From NCBI GenBank assembly GCA_036346225.1, contig JARFIW010000453.1:2542001-2606000 (forward strand): a stretch of DNA of 64,000 nt. The letters run 5' to 3'. Positions 9,440-22,260 of this stretch are shown here, one piece after another. Both the position numbers and the translations under genes were made by a program. The DNA is from Platerodrilus igneus (Eukaryota; Arthropoda; Insecta; Coleoptera; Lycidae). The stretch's first letter is position 1. Every line of letters starts with the position of its first letter. Below the pieces are notes generated by a model. That model had not been told where the DNA came from, searched no databases, and was given only the letters and a program-made list of their open reading frames with translations.

Positions 9440-11835
9440 CTGTGTATTTATAGGATTAAATAGAGTAAATAAGGCAGCTAATTATTTATGGCAGGGTACC
9501 GCATGCAGTATAGTGTAAGAATTTGCATGTTTTTAGAATAGATTTCTAAGTAAATTTTGCTTTATTTTAGAATAAGTGTAAATACCAATTGCAAATAGTA
9601 AGTGTAAGAAATGTAGATCCTTAACGTGCAGTGTAAACACATGCATCTTATTTAGATTAGAATGTAGGTATAGGAATCCGAAAAGCTTTCAATTTTCAGT
9701 AGTGCAGAAATCAATAATTTAATTCCGTTATCAAGAAGGGTGAACGATTAACAGAAATTCTAAGTGTAAATATTCTTTGCATGCATCTTATTTATATTTA
9801 GTAGGAAGCTCTAATATTTGTATAAATTTCAAAGTTATAGCAGGAGCAAAACGAACATTGTTGAAAACAAGTTCTTAATAACAGTTCATTCCAAGGTTTT
9901 CTCGATAGCTTGATAGTGTGATTAACAAAATTATCGTTGCTCAAATAATAGAGGACGTGCTCAAATAACATTTATTTTCCGCAAAGATAGTGACAAATGA
10001 AACAGGCAGGGATCGCTATAAGATAAAGACAGACTATTGGTAGCATGCATTCGAGTGGGATAAAAGATAATTTATGTTAAGGGTTCGTTTGACTTTATAA
10101 GAAACTGGGGACAAAAAGATGGAAGTTTATAGGTACAAGTGAGATGCAGCATGGGTGTATAGACATCGTTTGAAATATGTGGAGTAGGGAATAGATATTG
10201 AGGTTATAGACAAGATTGCATAGAAGGAACGAAAATAGATTATTAGATCTCATATATAGAAGGGGGATAGACGATAGTTTAGAGAGGGAGAATGCTAGTT
10301 AAGGTAAGCTTAATTGTAAACAAGGAGTAAAAAGGGAAAGGAGATATTGAAACAGGTTAGACAAGGATACAGCGAACGGGTAGAAGGAATAGAAAATATA
10401 GAAAGGGTACAAAGAAAGAAATAGAAAATTTTCGTATATGAGTTAGACTAAGATAACCTAAATATACGTATTTTGAAGGCGTGCTTTAGAGTGTAGAACT
10501 TGTATGAATTTGAGCGAGGGTTTCAGCGGATTTAACATCCGTTGTATATTTTCGTAGTAAATCGTTTGTTGGTTTTGAAAATTTCTCACATTTGAAGACG
10601 GTCGGTGCACAGCTGCGAGCTTTAAGTCGAAATAATGAACGTTATCATAGGAGTTTTCAGAATTACCGACGGTTGAAAGTTATTTGTGAGCGTGTGGTTT
10701 GTAGAAGCGTGTCGACGGTTTGAAAATTGGTCTATTTGTTTGTAGTGGTATGTTTTGAGAATTACAACTAGAAATGGGGCAGGAGGTCTATATAAACACC
10801 GAGAGGCAATAAGAGGCTATCTTTTATTTCTCATACAAGCTTCGAATAATATTAGTAAGCCGATTATGTAACTAGTAACTTTAATATATTAATTCAAGTT
10901 AATTAAAACATGCACAAGTTGGTGTATTGTTGTATAAGCTGTTCAACAATTTTATGCAGTACATTTGAGTATACGAATCTTGCGTCAGAACTGTAAGTAA
11001 AGATTACTTGCCATTTTTGGTTGTTGGTGCGCGATTAGCATTTTATGGAGTAGTGGGTATTAAATGGATCAACGTGATGGTGTACTGATGCTAGTTGGAT
11101 CCGTAGATAAAATCTAAGATGTGGATATACCGTAATTTGGTGGACGAGAGAATTGGATAGCAGATTGCAGTCGAGGAGGGCATGATTCAACTTAGAGGTT
11201 GGTTCCTGCACGTGCAGTTATAATCGAGGGCAACGTTTTCGATGGTTTAGTTGCAGATCCATGTAAGGTGGTGTTTACCAGGTAACGATTTTTGTGAAAC
11301 TTTATTCTGTTGTGTGCATTTGGTACGTTATGACATTTTGGTGCCGTATTGGCATAATTTTATAAATATCAAGGACAAAAGGGTTTACTTTTGAACTGTT
11401 ATAGAGTACTTCATGACCATATTTTTATGTGAGGATTTATAGTTATAAAATAATTTTTGAGTTTCGGTTTATGTACAAAGTAAAAGAATCTATTGATGAT
11501 TTCAGTGCAAAAACTAGCACATGTGTATAAAAAGGGTTTTTACTATGAGCTTATATTAGACCTGGGGTTAAAGTAAGGGTATGGTAAGCCCAATTACTTT
11601 ACTGAATTTATTGATAAGTATAGTTGTAGTGCAAATATTAGATTGAAAATGAATTATTATGAAATGTGGATGATTGTAATGTAAATCTATGGGCGAAATA
11701 ATTATTAGATACAGATTTTTTTTGTTGTATAGAATTTTCTGTTGGAATAAATTGTGTTGAATGTTAAGTAGTCGAGTTTCCTTAGGTAGAAAATAGGGTA
11801 ATAATTTTAGGTATAAGTAGCAGAGCAACCGTGGC
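9438..11835. other. Unassigned stretch
   Basis: No coding region is supported. It has the same purine-biased style as 7.7-9.4 kb and ends with the ccaggtaacgattt block near 11277 shared with 6078. It is probably eroded retroelement sequence. Confidence 0.3.
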
Positions 11836-12700
11836 GAACTTCACTAAAGAAGATAGATCTTGGCGAGAAAGTTGTGAATGCTCTTACTTCGGATCTTAGT
11901 AGAAAAGACCACACGATTTATTTCGATAATTATTCTACCAGTGTTAATTTGATGGACAATTTAAAGCTTAGACAAATCAATACTTGTGGTGTTGTAAATA
12001 AAACAACAAAATATTTACCTTCCTTCGATAGCAAGATAAAGGAACGAAGAAAAGTCATTCGTAAGTGACACAGGAATAGCTGCAACAAAGTAGATCGATA
12101 TTAAGAACGCATATCTTCTAACAAATTTTCACGATCCAAATCAAGCCAACTTGGCGCAGAGAAGAAATAAAGAAAAACTAAAATTCCAATTGGTTGTTCT
12201 TCGTTAATCGCCGATTACAATCATAATATGAATTCAGTGGACAAATTAGATCAGCTAATGACTAGCTATAATCTTGACCGTCGTAGCAAGAAATGATGAC
12301 ACCGCATAATGTTCTATTTTCTTGATGCAACTGCGACTAACTCATATATTTTATATCGACAATTGGATAAAATATAACATTGAAATCTTTCAAAGTCAAT
12401 GTGCTGAAAGATTTGTTGCTAAAATCTTCATCGATAAAAATGCACCATCTACACCCACATTACCAGTGTAAATAAGCAAATCGAAACCATCTGTTTCATT
12501 TGAAATACGAAGAAAAGAATCAAGACATCAACCAGAACAAACTCCTCGTAGACTATGTACCCTCTGCAGTACAAAAAAAGGAGTTTGCACTTTATAATCT
12601 TGTACTGTATGCGCAGTACCACTTTGTCTTGGAAAAGGCTGTGTTTGATCACGTTCCATTCATGAAAACATTCAGCATGGAAGGACGATTTATGACCCTC
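11836..12700 (+). pseudogene. PiggyBac-like transposase relic
   Basis: The segment from about 11850 reads KIDLGEKVVNALTSDLSRKD and then HTIYFDNYSTSVNLMDNL, the piggyBac core block around a catalytic Asp (normally YFDNYFTS). After stops and frame changes, MFYFLDATATNSYILYRQL (near 12309) matches the later conserved block of the family. At 12510-12655 a cysteine cluster (LCTLCSTKKGVC, SCTVCAVPLCLGKGC) matches the C-terminal zinc-binding domain of piggyBac transposases. Several stops and shifts interrupt the reading, so the protein is not functional. The N-terminal third and the terminal repeats are not found. Confidence 0.85.
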
Positions 12701-13435
12701 CTTAATTAACTACCCAATTAATTAAGTGACTAATACCTATTATTTACGTAAATTATAAGGTTTACCGTTCTAATATTTGAAATAAACCTAATTTGTAAAT
12801 TTTTAATAAAATAATTTTCTTGTGCAACATGGCCTTTTCAATTTTCCAAAAGTCTGTGCTTCAAGATGTTAAGTATTTAATTTTAGTTGTTAGTTATTCT
12901 GAACGACAAAAATGTGTTAATGTTTAGTTTATTCGCATGAAAAAATGTATCAATAGTAAAAGGGAATATTTTAAAAGCAATATAATCGTTATTTAATTCT
13001 AAAAATGTATTCTTCTATTCCGAAATTTAATCAGAAATCTAGTACGTAGTTTGGAGTTTGTTTACTGTTTCGTCCTCCCGTAGAAGTAAATATTTGCCGT
13101 ACTAAAATATAAAACAGGACTTTTTTTGTAAACAAATTATTTTCTAATCCTTAGCATCAACGTATAAGATGCATGTGATCCATTCATTTTTTGTTTATCT
13201 TCATTAATGCATATTTAAACAACTAGCGTCTACATGCCTTGCACAAGTTGCTTGCCCTCGTTAAGTATTTTATAACAATGCATTAAATCATGCTCGTTGT
13301 TTTAATATTTACCGTCATTATAGTACTTTTTTTTCTATTATTAGTTAGATTTACAGCATGTTTATACTCGATTAGAAGGATAAAAGGCACTGCCATAAGT
13401 GCATTTACCGATACTCTTTCCCTTGTTGTGTTAGG
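12701..13435. other. Non-coding upstream region of takeout-like gene 2
   Basis: Nothing recognised apart from AT-rich sequence. TATAATAAAT at 13436 lies 32 bases before the ATG of gene 2 and may be its TATA box, with TTCACC near 13458 as a weak initiator. Confidence 0.35.
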
Positions 13436-13467
13436 TATAATAAATGGCACTAAGAACTTCACCTACG

Positions 13468-14420
13468 ATGTTGAAATGTATTTTGTGGGTAATCATTGTA
13501 ACGCACTTTGCAGAACTTGAGGCAAGCTCTCAATGGCGTAAGTTCAATTAAACATACTTCAGTGTATAACTTTTATTATTTTTAGCATGTGGATTAAAAA
13601 AATGCAAAAGTGATAAAAAACTTAATGAATGTTTAACGAAGGCCACTCAAGCTGTCCTTCCATTTTTAAAAGATGGTTAGTAGTTAAATCTTACATGAAA
13701 ACTAATGTGTCTTATAAAGCTTCTGTTTAGGCATTCCAGAACAGAATATTCCTTCTTTAGATCCCATACATATAGACGTTCTTAAAATTGAAACTGACGG
13801 GAGTGGTGGAAACTTGTGTCTCTATTTCATCAAATCGTCAGGCGCTGGATTGGCATCTTCGAAAATTTCTGGAGTTGAGTTGAATAAGTTACACAATTCT
13901 TCAAGTAATTTTACTATGTTTTCAGGGCATTGCTGGGTAATGATAATTTGAAGATAGTTTTAAAAGTTTTTGCACCAAAATTACAACTGGTTGGTAACTG
14001 CCATATAAATGGCGTACTCGCAGGGAAGTCAGTATATGGCAAAGGAAATTTTACCTTGAGTTTTGGTATCTTCTCACTTACATAAAAACAAGTATTAATA
14101 TTACAGATGTTGCAGATGAAATTGAAGGCACGCTCGCATTTCACGGAAAACTGGAAGAAAGGGATAAAGAAAGTTATATAAAAATTGATAAAGTTGATCT
14201 GCATTATACTCCAGCTAAAGCAATTCTTCACTTTGATGACCTTTTTAATAGCAACACTCAGCTCACTGAAGAATTTAACGAACATCTTAGTAGAAATTGG
14301 AAACAGGCACATGACGAAATTCAACCAAGTTATACAAAAGCTTTAGAACCTCTATATCAACAGTACGCCAACTCCGTTTTTAAAAGCTTACCTTATAATA
14401 AAATATTTATAAAGGATTAG
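13468..14420 (+). CDS. Takeout/JHBP-family secreted protein, copy 2 (5 exons)
   Basis: Exons 13468-13537, 13586-13675, 13731-13878, 13926-14065 and 14107-14420 join through GT-AG introns of 41-55 bp to 762 bases in frame (253 residues). The start gives a signal peptide (MLKCILWVIIVTHFAELEAS). Mature-part landmarks: cysteines C30 and C39 in the same positions as copy 1 (plus an extra C25), QAVLPFLKDGIP..NIPSLDPIHI, FAPKLQLVGNCHINGVLAG, and the C-terminal NSVFKSLPYNKIFI. Family knowledge: a soluble extracellular carrier of hydrophobic ligands, with some members linked to feeding, circadian output or mating. The gene is a paralogue of 1477-2441, in the same orientation 12 kb away with TEs between. 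A possible polyadenylation signal AATAAA lies near 14556. The exon-3 donor GTTGAA is non-ideal but conserved in position in both copies and needed to keep the frame. Confidence 0.87.
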
Positions 14421-16632
14421 AGAATAGTTTTTCGCATGATATATTACAAATATTCATTTTTCAGATTTATATTATTTTTTTAGTTTCTGTACTTATTATG
14501 TTTATTAAAAAATAGTATGAGATAATATTTAGCATGGGGAATAACTTAACTTACGAATAAAGCTCAAAAACTGTAATTTTTCAATCTAATCATTTGGAAA
14601 GATAAACTCCAACTATATTATACTAAGGAATAGGAAAAAATCTAATTCTGATGTAAGCAAATACTCGATTTTATGCACAATTTGTAACGCGCCTGCGATA
14701 CGCTATAATAAATTAGATGTAAAAGAAATATTTTTTTTTTAAAAAGGACAAAATATATGGAAGCGCTTTGTATAAAATATTTCGCAAATAATTAGTATTA
14801 GTTAATCAGGGTATTTCAATTTTTGTTGGTATAAAATAATTCAGATAAGAAAGTACAAATTGATTCTTTTAAATATAGTGTACCGTAAGAATGAAAGAAC
14901 GATGACATTAAAAAAAACACAAAGTAGACATCGAAATATGATAAATATTTGCGTATTCATTTTTCACACATAAACACATTGTAATAAACTGTACGCATGA
15001 GAACTTGTGTGGTAAGCATAAAATAAATTCGAAACATTGTATAAGTAGTATTATTATCGGAAGTCAGATGACCTTGAAGAAACCTGCGGGAGACGGGGCC
15101 ATTTTATTAATTAAAGTAACAAAGTGAAACTAGAAAATATGTTTCTTCTAACCAGTATTGCCAGAGTAAAGAATGCCCGAGCAATCAAGAGATAATTTTG
15201 TTGCTAGTTTTTTGTTGTCTTTTGGCTCCTCTATAAATGAAAATGATATAAGGTTTGATAGATGTGAAATCTTTTGTGATAAATAGAAAAAATACATATT
15301 AGTCTACATTATTGTACTTGATCATCACAAGGTAAGTATAAAGTTATGTACATTATAGTTTTCCACCAACGTAATTATTAATGTATAATTTTTTTAAAAT
15401 TTAAAGTATAAGAATAATACGAAAAGTAATATCTAAATATCTTATATCTATTATAATACACCTTTAGTTTTTATTTTTAAATATTTTATGGATCTCAGGC
15501 GGTCGAAAACGTTTATCTGAAAATCAGTACCAAAAAATCAGAGAGAAGAAACAGAAAGTTGCAAAAGAATTTACTACAATTTTTTTTCTATATCCAAAGA
15601 TATATAGCTTTTTCAAATTTAATGTAGTGCTTGTTACGTTCAAAACCCTGCAAATAATTTTTTCTGCATTCATATTTATAACACCCTAAAATTCCTCAAC
15701 AAGCTCGATTTCCTAGCATTTGAAATTAGTGTTATATAATAAAATTTTTTAGGTAATTATTCTATAAAATTATACCTTATGAAATCAAACAGCTGCTTAG
15801 GAAACTTTACGTTATATAGTAGCTACAATATTTCCTACCACCTGCAGTGACTACATTTTAATAAAAGCTGCACGTAGATGCACAGCTTTCTTCTAAAAGA
15901 TAAAACCACCTACCACCTGCCTACATCTGCTTACAATGGGATTGTTATCTGTAAGTATACTCTTATTCTGCAGTTGTTAAGATGTTACAAAGTAACAAAA
16001 TTGTTTTTCTTTGCCTAAAAATCCTTTGATAATTGCGTTATCTACTTGTTGGCAAGCTGTTATAGTATATATTTCGGCAGCTGTTGTCTCGGAATTTTGC
16101 ACACTTGATTCTTCAATGATATCTTTAAAAGCCAAATACCTACCGCCATACATGATTCTGTCCTTATAAAATAGAGACCGTGGTTTGAAAGAGAACATTG
16201 AATACAACATCTTTTTACCAAAGAGACATGTTGTAAAGTTGGGCTACTAAAAATGCTTTCTGTGCGAGTATAAGTTAAGTTGGTGGTTCCAGTATCCAGC
16301 CAATGGAGAAATGCAGCCGCATTTTCCCAGTCCTAAGATGATACCAGCACGAAGCCGATAGCTCAAGGTACAGTTATCTGTTTTTGTAATTTTTTTGCTG
16401 CCGTAAAGAATAGACTTTTCATTTGCTGCTATTACTTATGATTATTCGTTAAATTAGCACCACCACGGTACAAAACTTACATGCACAATGCACGAACAAC
16501 TATGTAATTATTCTATAAATTAAAAATTCGTTAATCAAAGTTTATGTTAGAGTCCGTTTTGAACTGTTTCTTTTGTCTTTTTAACGTAAACAACTTACTT
16601 ATAAATTTAAAAGCAATTGACACTTGATTAAG
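14421..16632. other. AT-rich stretch without supported genes
   Basis: No family is recognised. A 77-codon minus ORF at 15977-16210 has plausible composition (MYGGRYLAFKDIIEE) but no motif I know. The downstream segment near 15095 resembles the 3' flank of takeout-like gene 1. Confidence 0.3.
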
Positions 16633-16810
16633 TAAAGTATCACTATTGTCTGGAATACATTGTATTGCATCCGTTCTCATAAACTGCTAATAACCTTTTT
16701 ATATCTATCTTTGAGTTACATTGTTGTACTCGACTTATAATTTCTTTAACAATTTCTAATATTTTCCTATTAGATTTAATTACATAATATATATATATAT
16801 ATATATATAT

Positions 16811-18652
16811 ACAGGGTGAGTTTTTAGTGTGGCAACGGTCAATAACTCCGTTATTATAAAAGCTACGTAAACCAAATTTGGAGGCATACTGGGCATGCCT
16901 AAAGTGCACATTTCAAAAATATTTGGAAGCATACAGGGTGTTTCATAATTCCAGGGCATATTAAACTTATATTTTTTTAAATGGAACACCCTATATATTA
17001 TTACATTTTTGAAAAGCCCACAAAAAGAGCTTTAATTTGATATCAAATTGTATCTGTCTATTCCTTTTAGTTTTTGAGATATTCAACTGTTTTTAGAAAA
17101 AATGACCCTGATTAGATACATTGCCACTGCACTAATACACAACTTACTATATACCATAGTATATTTGTAATTATCACTTTTTTGAAATTTCTTCACAGTA
17201 TACAGGGTGTGTCAGGTTTCGCAAAATGCAATTTTTAAATTTTTTTTTAAATGGCACCCTACCAATTTTATTGCTACAATGGATAGTTCATTAAGTGTCC
17301 TTTCATTTTTGTTAAGCATTTCCTATACCTAAATCCATTACTTTCTGAGATATTTTTGATTTTCTTCAAATTTTAAGAATGTTTTTAATTTACATAATTA
17401 AAAATAACTTACTATTGGAGAATATTATTAAACAATTAATACATTTTGATTAACTATTAACTACACTTATCCAATAACAATTTTCACTAAAGATATAACC
17501 ACCTACAATAATACGCTATCAACAGAATTCTGCCAGATCAACAATATGCATTTTATAGAAAATGTTCAAACAGGAAATCAGGCAGGCGTTGAGAAAAATG
17601 ACAATTACAATCAAAATGTCATTTAGGTTTATTAATTGTAGTGTGTTGTCATTTAACACATTATCAGTTCTGTTTTAAATGTAATCTTTGAAGGAGTTTT
17701 CAAAATAAATTTTACAGTGGAAAAACAAATAAATATGATTTTGGTATTGGGACAAATTTAAGAAATTTCCTACTTGCATCAAGAATATACCAAGAGAGAT
17801 ATCCTGTTAAATGACAACACACTACAATTAATAAACCTAAATGACACTTTACATGTAATAGTTATTTTTTTCAAAGCCTGCCTGATTGTTGATCTGGCAG
17901 AATTCTGTTGATAGCGTATTATTGTAGGTTGTTATATCTTTAGTAAAAATTGTTATTGGATAAATGTAGTTGATTGTTAATCAAAATGTATTAATTGTTT
18001 TATAATATTCTCCAATAGTAAGTTATTTTTAGTTATGTAAATTAAAAACATTCTTAAAATTTGAAGAAAATCAAAATTATCTCAGAAAGTAATGGATTTA
18101 GGTATAGGGAATGCTTAACAAAAATGAAAGGACACTTAATGAACTATCCATTGTAGCAATAAAATTGGTAGGGTGCCACTTAAAACAAAATTTAAAAATT
18201 GCATTTTGCGAAACCTGACACACCCTGTATACTGTGAAGAAATTTCAAAAGTGTGATATTTATAAATATACTATGGTATATAGTAAAATTTTCTGCATCT
18301 TGAAAATTAACATAAGTTGTGTATTAGTGCAGTGGCAATGTATCTAATCAGGGTCATTTTTTTTTAAAAACAGTTGAATATCTCAAAAAGTAAAAGGAAT
18401 AAACAGATATAATTTGATATCAAATTAAAGCTCTTTTTATGGGCTTTTCAAAAATGTAATAATATACAGGGTGTTCCATTTAAAAAAATATAAGTTTAAT
18501 ATGTCCTGGAATTATGAAACACCCTGTATGCTTCCAAATATTTTTAAAATGTGCACTTTAGGCATGCCTAATATGCCTCCAAATTTGGTTCACCTAGCTT
18601 TTATAATATCGGAGTTATCGACCGTTGACACACTAAAAACTCACCCTGTATA
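16811..18652. mobile_element. Large palindromic element with ~845-bp arms and ACAGGGTG modules
   Basis: The arm at 16811-17657 is mirrored at 17806-18649 with a loop of about 150 bp. Matching landmarks include the ends acagggtgag / ctcaccctgt and the inner aggtttattaattgtagtgt with its complement. Within the arms the short motif ACAGGGTG (or CACCCTGT) recurs at 16811, 16934, 16986 (as acaccct), 17206 and mirrored positions near 18222, 18465, 18520 and 18641, so shorter terminal modules are nested. No ORF encodes a recognisable transposase; the 69- and 64-codon ORFs at its two ends are the same arm read twice. It is probably a non-autonomous DNA element. Confidence 0.8.
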
Positions 18653-18697
18653 TATAATTTCTTAAACAATTTCTAATATTTTCCTATTAGATTCTAT

Positions 18698-18729
<32 letters not shown>

Positions 18730-18730
18730 T

Positions 18731-20263
18731 GTGATGTTATGTAATGTTCTATATAGTATCCAAGGTTAGACGCACTTATTTACTACTCATATTTATGAAA
18801 TATCCTATTTAAAACTAATGATAAACAAGATCGTACAAAATTAATTACTGAACTAATATCGAATGCTATTTCAGTGTGATAGAGCTTTTTGAGATTTCAA
18901 ATAGGTGTTTATTTAATTTAATTTATAAGAATCAAACGTAATTCCATTTGAGGAAGCTTCTGTGGATTGTATCAAATGTTTATGTTCACTATTTGAATGG
19001 ACACTACTGTTTGTAAAAGTAAGACATACCACAAGATCTAAAAAAATAAGTCATTTAGCATGTTTTAGTAGAAATAAGTAGTTATAGGATGTAAAATTAA
19101 TGTTTGTTTAATGTATGTTCACTATATGTATGTTTATTATAAATAATTAGGTACCATAATATTTGAAACACAATTCATTAGTATTATTAGAAAAATAATT
19201 ATAAGTAAATGGAAAATAGGACCAAGTGATCCAAATGAAAGGTTTTGAAAGAGTGATTAGAGATGTTTGTAAATAATTGATCAAGGAGTGTAATTTGAAT
19301 TAACTTATATAGATGTAGTAGGCAAAGGAAGATTGTTTTAAGAGATCTCCTAGGTGATAAGAAATAAATAAAAGGAGCTTATAAAATTTGTAATTTACAG
19401 AATAGATGTGTTTTACCTGCTCTCGTTTTTTATTCAAGTATTAAGAGCTGAAGCTAGTTAAAAGAGGTTTTTGTGCAACGTGTAATAAATGTAAAAGGTT
19501 TATACAACCATTAGTAGTCCAGAAGATTATTTGTTCTTCCAATGAAATGTGTTTGGTTTCCAAGCTGATGTAAATTGAGGTACCGAGAGCTAAAAATCGT
19601 CTAGGAAATTCCATTATTCTGAAGCAGTGTTCCTGCAGTGATAGTTTGAACGAGTCCTAAATTAGATAGCCGATTCTGAGTATCATTTTTTCATTATAAT
19701 ATCCTTTTAGTATTTCTAAAGCCTAAAATTAAAGCGTGAAATTTTAAATACAAAATATTAAAACTTAAAATTCAACAGGTAATCGTGCACTTCCAAGTTG
19801 GTGGTCTATTTGCAGTCCAAGGTCCATAATTGTAAATGCAGGCAGCCTTCAATGGAATTACAGGTATAAAACAACTTAGTTCTTATATTTGTAACACTTA
19901 GAAAGCTGTATTATTCATTGAAATCTAAAAATCTTATCAAAAGTTGAGCATTCTAACTTTGTTTATTTTCTGAAAATTGGTAGTAAAGATCACACCCAGT
20001 TTAGAGCAAGTATATAAAAAAATTAACTAGAGGGGGCTGTATCTGGCAGTGGTTAATATATAGGCATACAGTTTTGTACCCACACTGTTTGTTTATAATT
20101 ATTTAAATTCATTAAAAACCTGAGATAAGTTTCAATAAGCCGTGGCATATTATTGGTTCACAACAAAATTTACTTTTATCCATTTATTAAATCAAAATAA
20201 CAAAGAAAAGGCCCAAATATAAATACTGATAAATATTAAGGAAACGTAGCAGACATAGGACGA
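18731..20263. other. Spacer within the nested inverted structure
   Basis: AT-rich sequence with no coding, RNA or repeat feature that I can name. Confidence 0.4.
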
Positions 20264-20269
20264 GATATA

Positions 20270-20323
<54 letters not shown>

Positions 20324-20465
20324 CTATTAGGAAAATATTAGAAATTGTTAAAGAAATTATAAGTTGAGTACAACAATGTAACTCAAAGATAGATATAAAA
20401 AGGTTATTAACAGTTCATGGGAACAGATGCAATACAATGTATTCCAGACGATAGTGATACTGTAT

Positions 20466-21249
20466 GAAATGCCCCACGTTTAGGCGTACCATTTTTATTG
20501 CTGTGCTATGCCCTTTGATTGGTGTCATTAAAAATTTCAGTGAAAATTCTACGAATGTTTCTTTCTTAATTTTGCTGTGAACCTCTTTAAATTTTTTATA
20601 ATTTTTTTTCCTTCGGCTAGCTCAAAAACACATGTCCTACTTCACAACAATAAAAATTGTTTAATTCTTTTTCTTTCTACTGCCTAACTGTTAAATTAAT
20701 TTAAATGAAGCAATCCAAAGATTACACAGTATAATGATCGATAATATGTACAGTTTTATGTAAATTCAAAATTTAACCCCTGAATAGAACATTAACATTC
20801 ACCAAATTTATAATTTCCTGAAAGCCAGCAAAAATATCTTTTTAATTACTTTTAAGTACCTTTCGAACGTTCAAAGATGCTTTCTCTATTTTCAAATTCT
20901 CAAATGACCTCTTTGTTGACTCTAACAGATATATAATATATGGCAAATATTAAAATTGAAACAGTCTTTAACTAATAAAATTTATTTAAGATCTCTAACC
21001 TGTGTTTTCCTTGCTTGCCACTGGAATTGCCTCATATTATCTGTAGTCAGCACCCCTTGATTGTTACAGCTCGAGTTGCTTTACTTGATTGGCCAGAATG
21101 ATGGTTTAATGGTTGCTTGTATTTTTTCCTTTGGTGTTCTCCACAACAAACAAGTAAATTGTGACGTTATAACTAAAATCTACATAATTTATACTGATTC
21201 TAAATCTGCTGAAGCGAAACCAAATTAATCTTACCTCCTCATTGGTTGT
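20466..21249. other. Unassigned stretch
   Basis: No recognised feature; AT-rich with scattered pyrimidine runs. Confidence 0.4.
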
Positions 21250-22260
21250 TGACCAGTAAAGAAAGCAAGGCAGATGGCTCTATGGACCCATATCAGTGTT
21301 TAAGAGGGGTCCTTTATGTTTAACAATTTTAATTGATTCATAGGCAATTAAGGAGGAAAACGTTGGTACCGTTTTTAACAATTTAACATTTTCTAGTTTA
21401 ACGGGGGTGGCTGGTTTCAAAAATATGTTTGGCGACCTGAGACCTTTCGTATTTACCATATTTGAAATGCCTTTTAAATCTTGTTGTTATATTCCTCTTG
21501 GTCTGACCAATATATTTTTGAAAACACCCTAGCCCTGAACAAGTAATTTCATAGATCCCGGACTTTTGCAATTTTTCGAACTTATCTTTTGGATTACCTA
21601 ATAAATTTTTAATTTTATTAGTATTACTGAAAGCAATTTTGAAATTAATCTGTGTGAATTTTTTATCAAGACCCTTTGTAGTTTTGTAAAACGGAAGTTT
21701 AACATATTTAACATTATCGTTAGAGGTGGTCGATTGCTAAGTCGTTGATTTACGAATGATGTTATCTATAATATCAGAAGAGAAACCATTGTAATTCGCT
21801 ATTTGTTTAATAAGAGCAAATTCCTTATTAAATCTGTTTTTATTTAAAGGGAAATACAATAATTTATTAATTAAAAAGTTAAATAAAACCAATTTATATT
21901 GAATGCTATGATTGGAGGGAGACAAAATAAAACGATTTACATTGGTTTCTTTTTTATAAATGTCAAAATGCAGTTTATTACCATTTCTAATTACTAATGT
22001 ATCTAAAAAAGGCAGTTGTCCATTTTTCTTTAGTTCGTACGTAAATGTTATGCTTTAAAATTTTGAATTCAATTCTTTAAGAAGATCAACATTTGGTTTA
22101 GAAGTGTCAAAAACTGCAAAAATGATGAAAATTCGAAACTGAATAAGGCGCTGACGAAATCCAGAATGACAATGACATTTACATACAGTATTGCAATCAG
22201 CTGAGTATTTACACCGTTGCGGGAGCAAATTTTTACCAAACAAAAAGCTGTGAACTTAGA
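21250..22260 (-). pseudogene. Penelope-like element, RT C-terminus plus GIY-YIG endonuclease
   Basis: Reading leftward from about 22260, a decayed palm region (FIIFAVFDTSKPNVDLLKEL, where a YVDD-type motif would lie) leads into KKNGQLPFLDTLVIRNGNKL, then LNKNRFNKEFALIKQIANYN GFSSDIIDNIIRK, the characteristic RT thumb of Penelope-like elements. A stop near 21739 is followed in the same frame by the linker and SGIYEITCSGLGCFQKYIGQ TKRNITTRFKRH, a GIY-YIG nuclease with its YIGQT block and Arg, then HIFETSH. Further stops follow. The RT N-terminal half is missing or unrecognisable. The domain order (RT then GIY-YIG) is diagnostic of the Penelope class. The copy is non-functional. Confidence 0.85.

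Larger units (their letters stand above)
16633..20465. repeat. Nested inverted structure with outer arms and (TA)n junctions
   Basis: The segment 16633-16785 (ending tttcctattagatttaat) returns as reverse complement at about 20320-20465. A shorter direct copy of its inner end (aacaatttctaatattttcc) sits at 18665-18700. (TA)n runs at 16786-16811, 18699-18729 and 20264-20319 mark each junction. Inside lie the 1.84-kb palindrome (16811-18652) and a 1.5-kb spacer (18731-20263) without recognised genes. The whole could be one composite element or successive insertions into TA-rich sites. Confidence 0.7.

Noticed and set aside
15977..16210. 77-codon minus ORF as a gene
   Set aside because: Composition is plausible, but no family resemblance, splice partners or promoter were found.
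16643..16989. Minus-strand ORFs of 69-88 codons, and a related plus ORF at 18471-18665
   Set aside because: They are the two arms of the palindrome read in opposite directions; no conserved domain and only repeat sequence.
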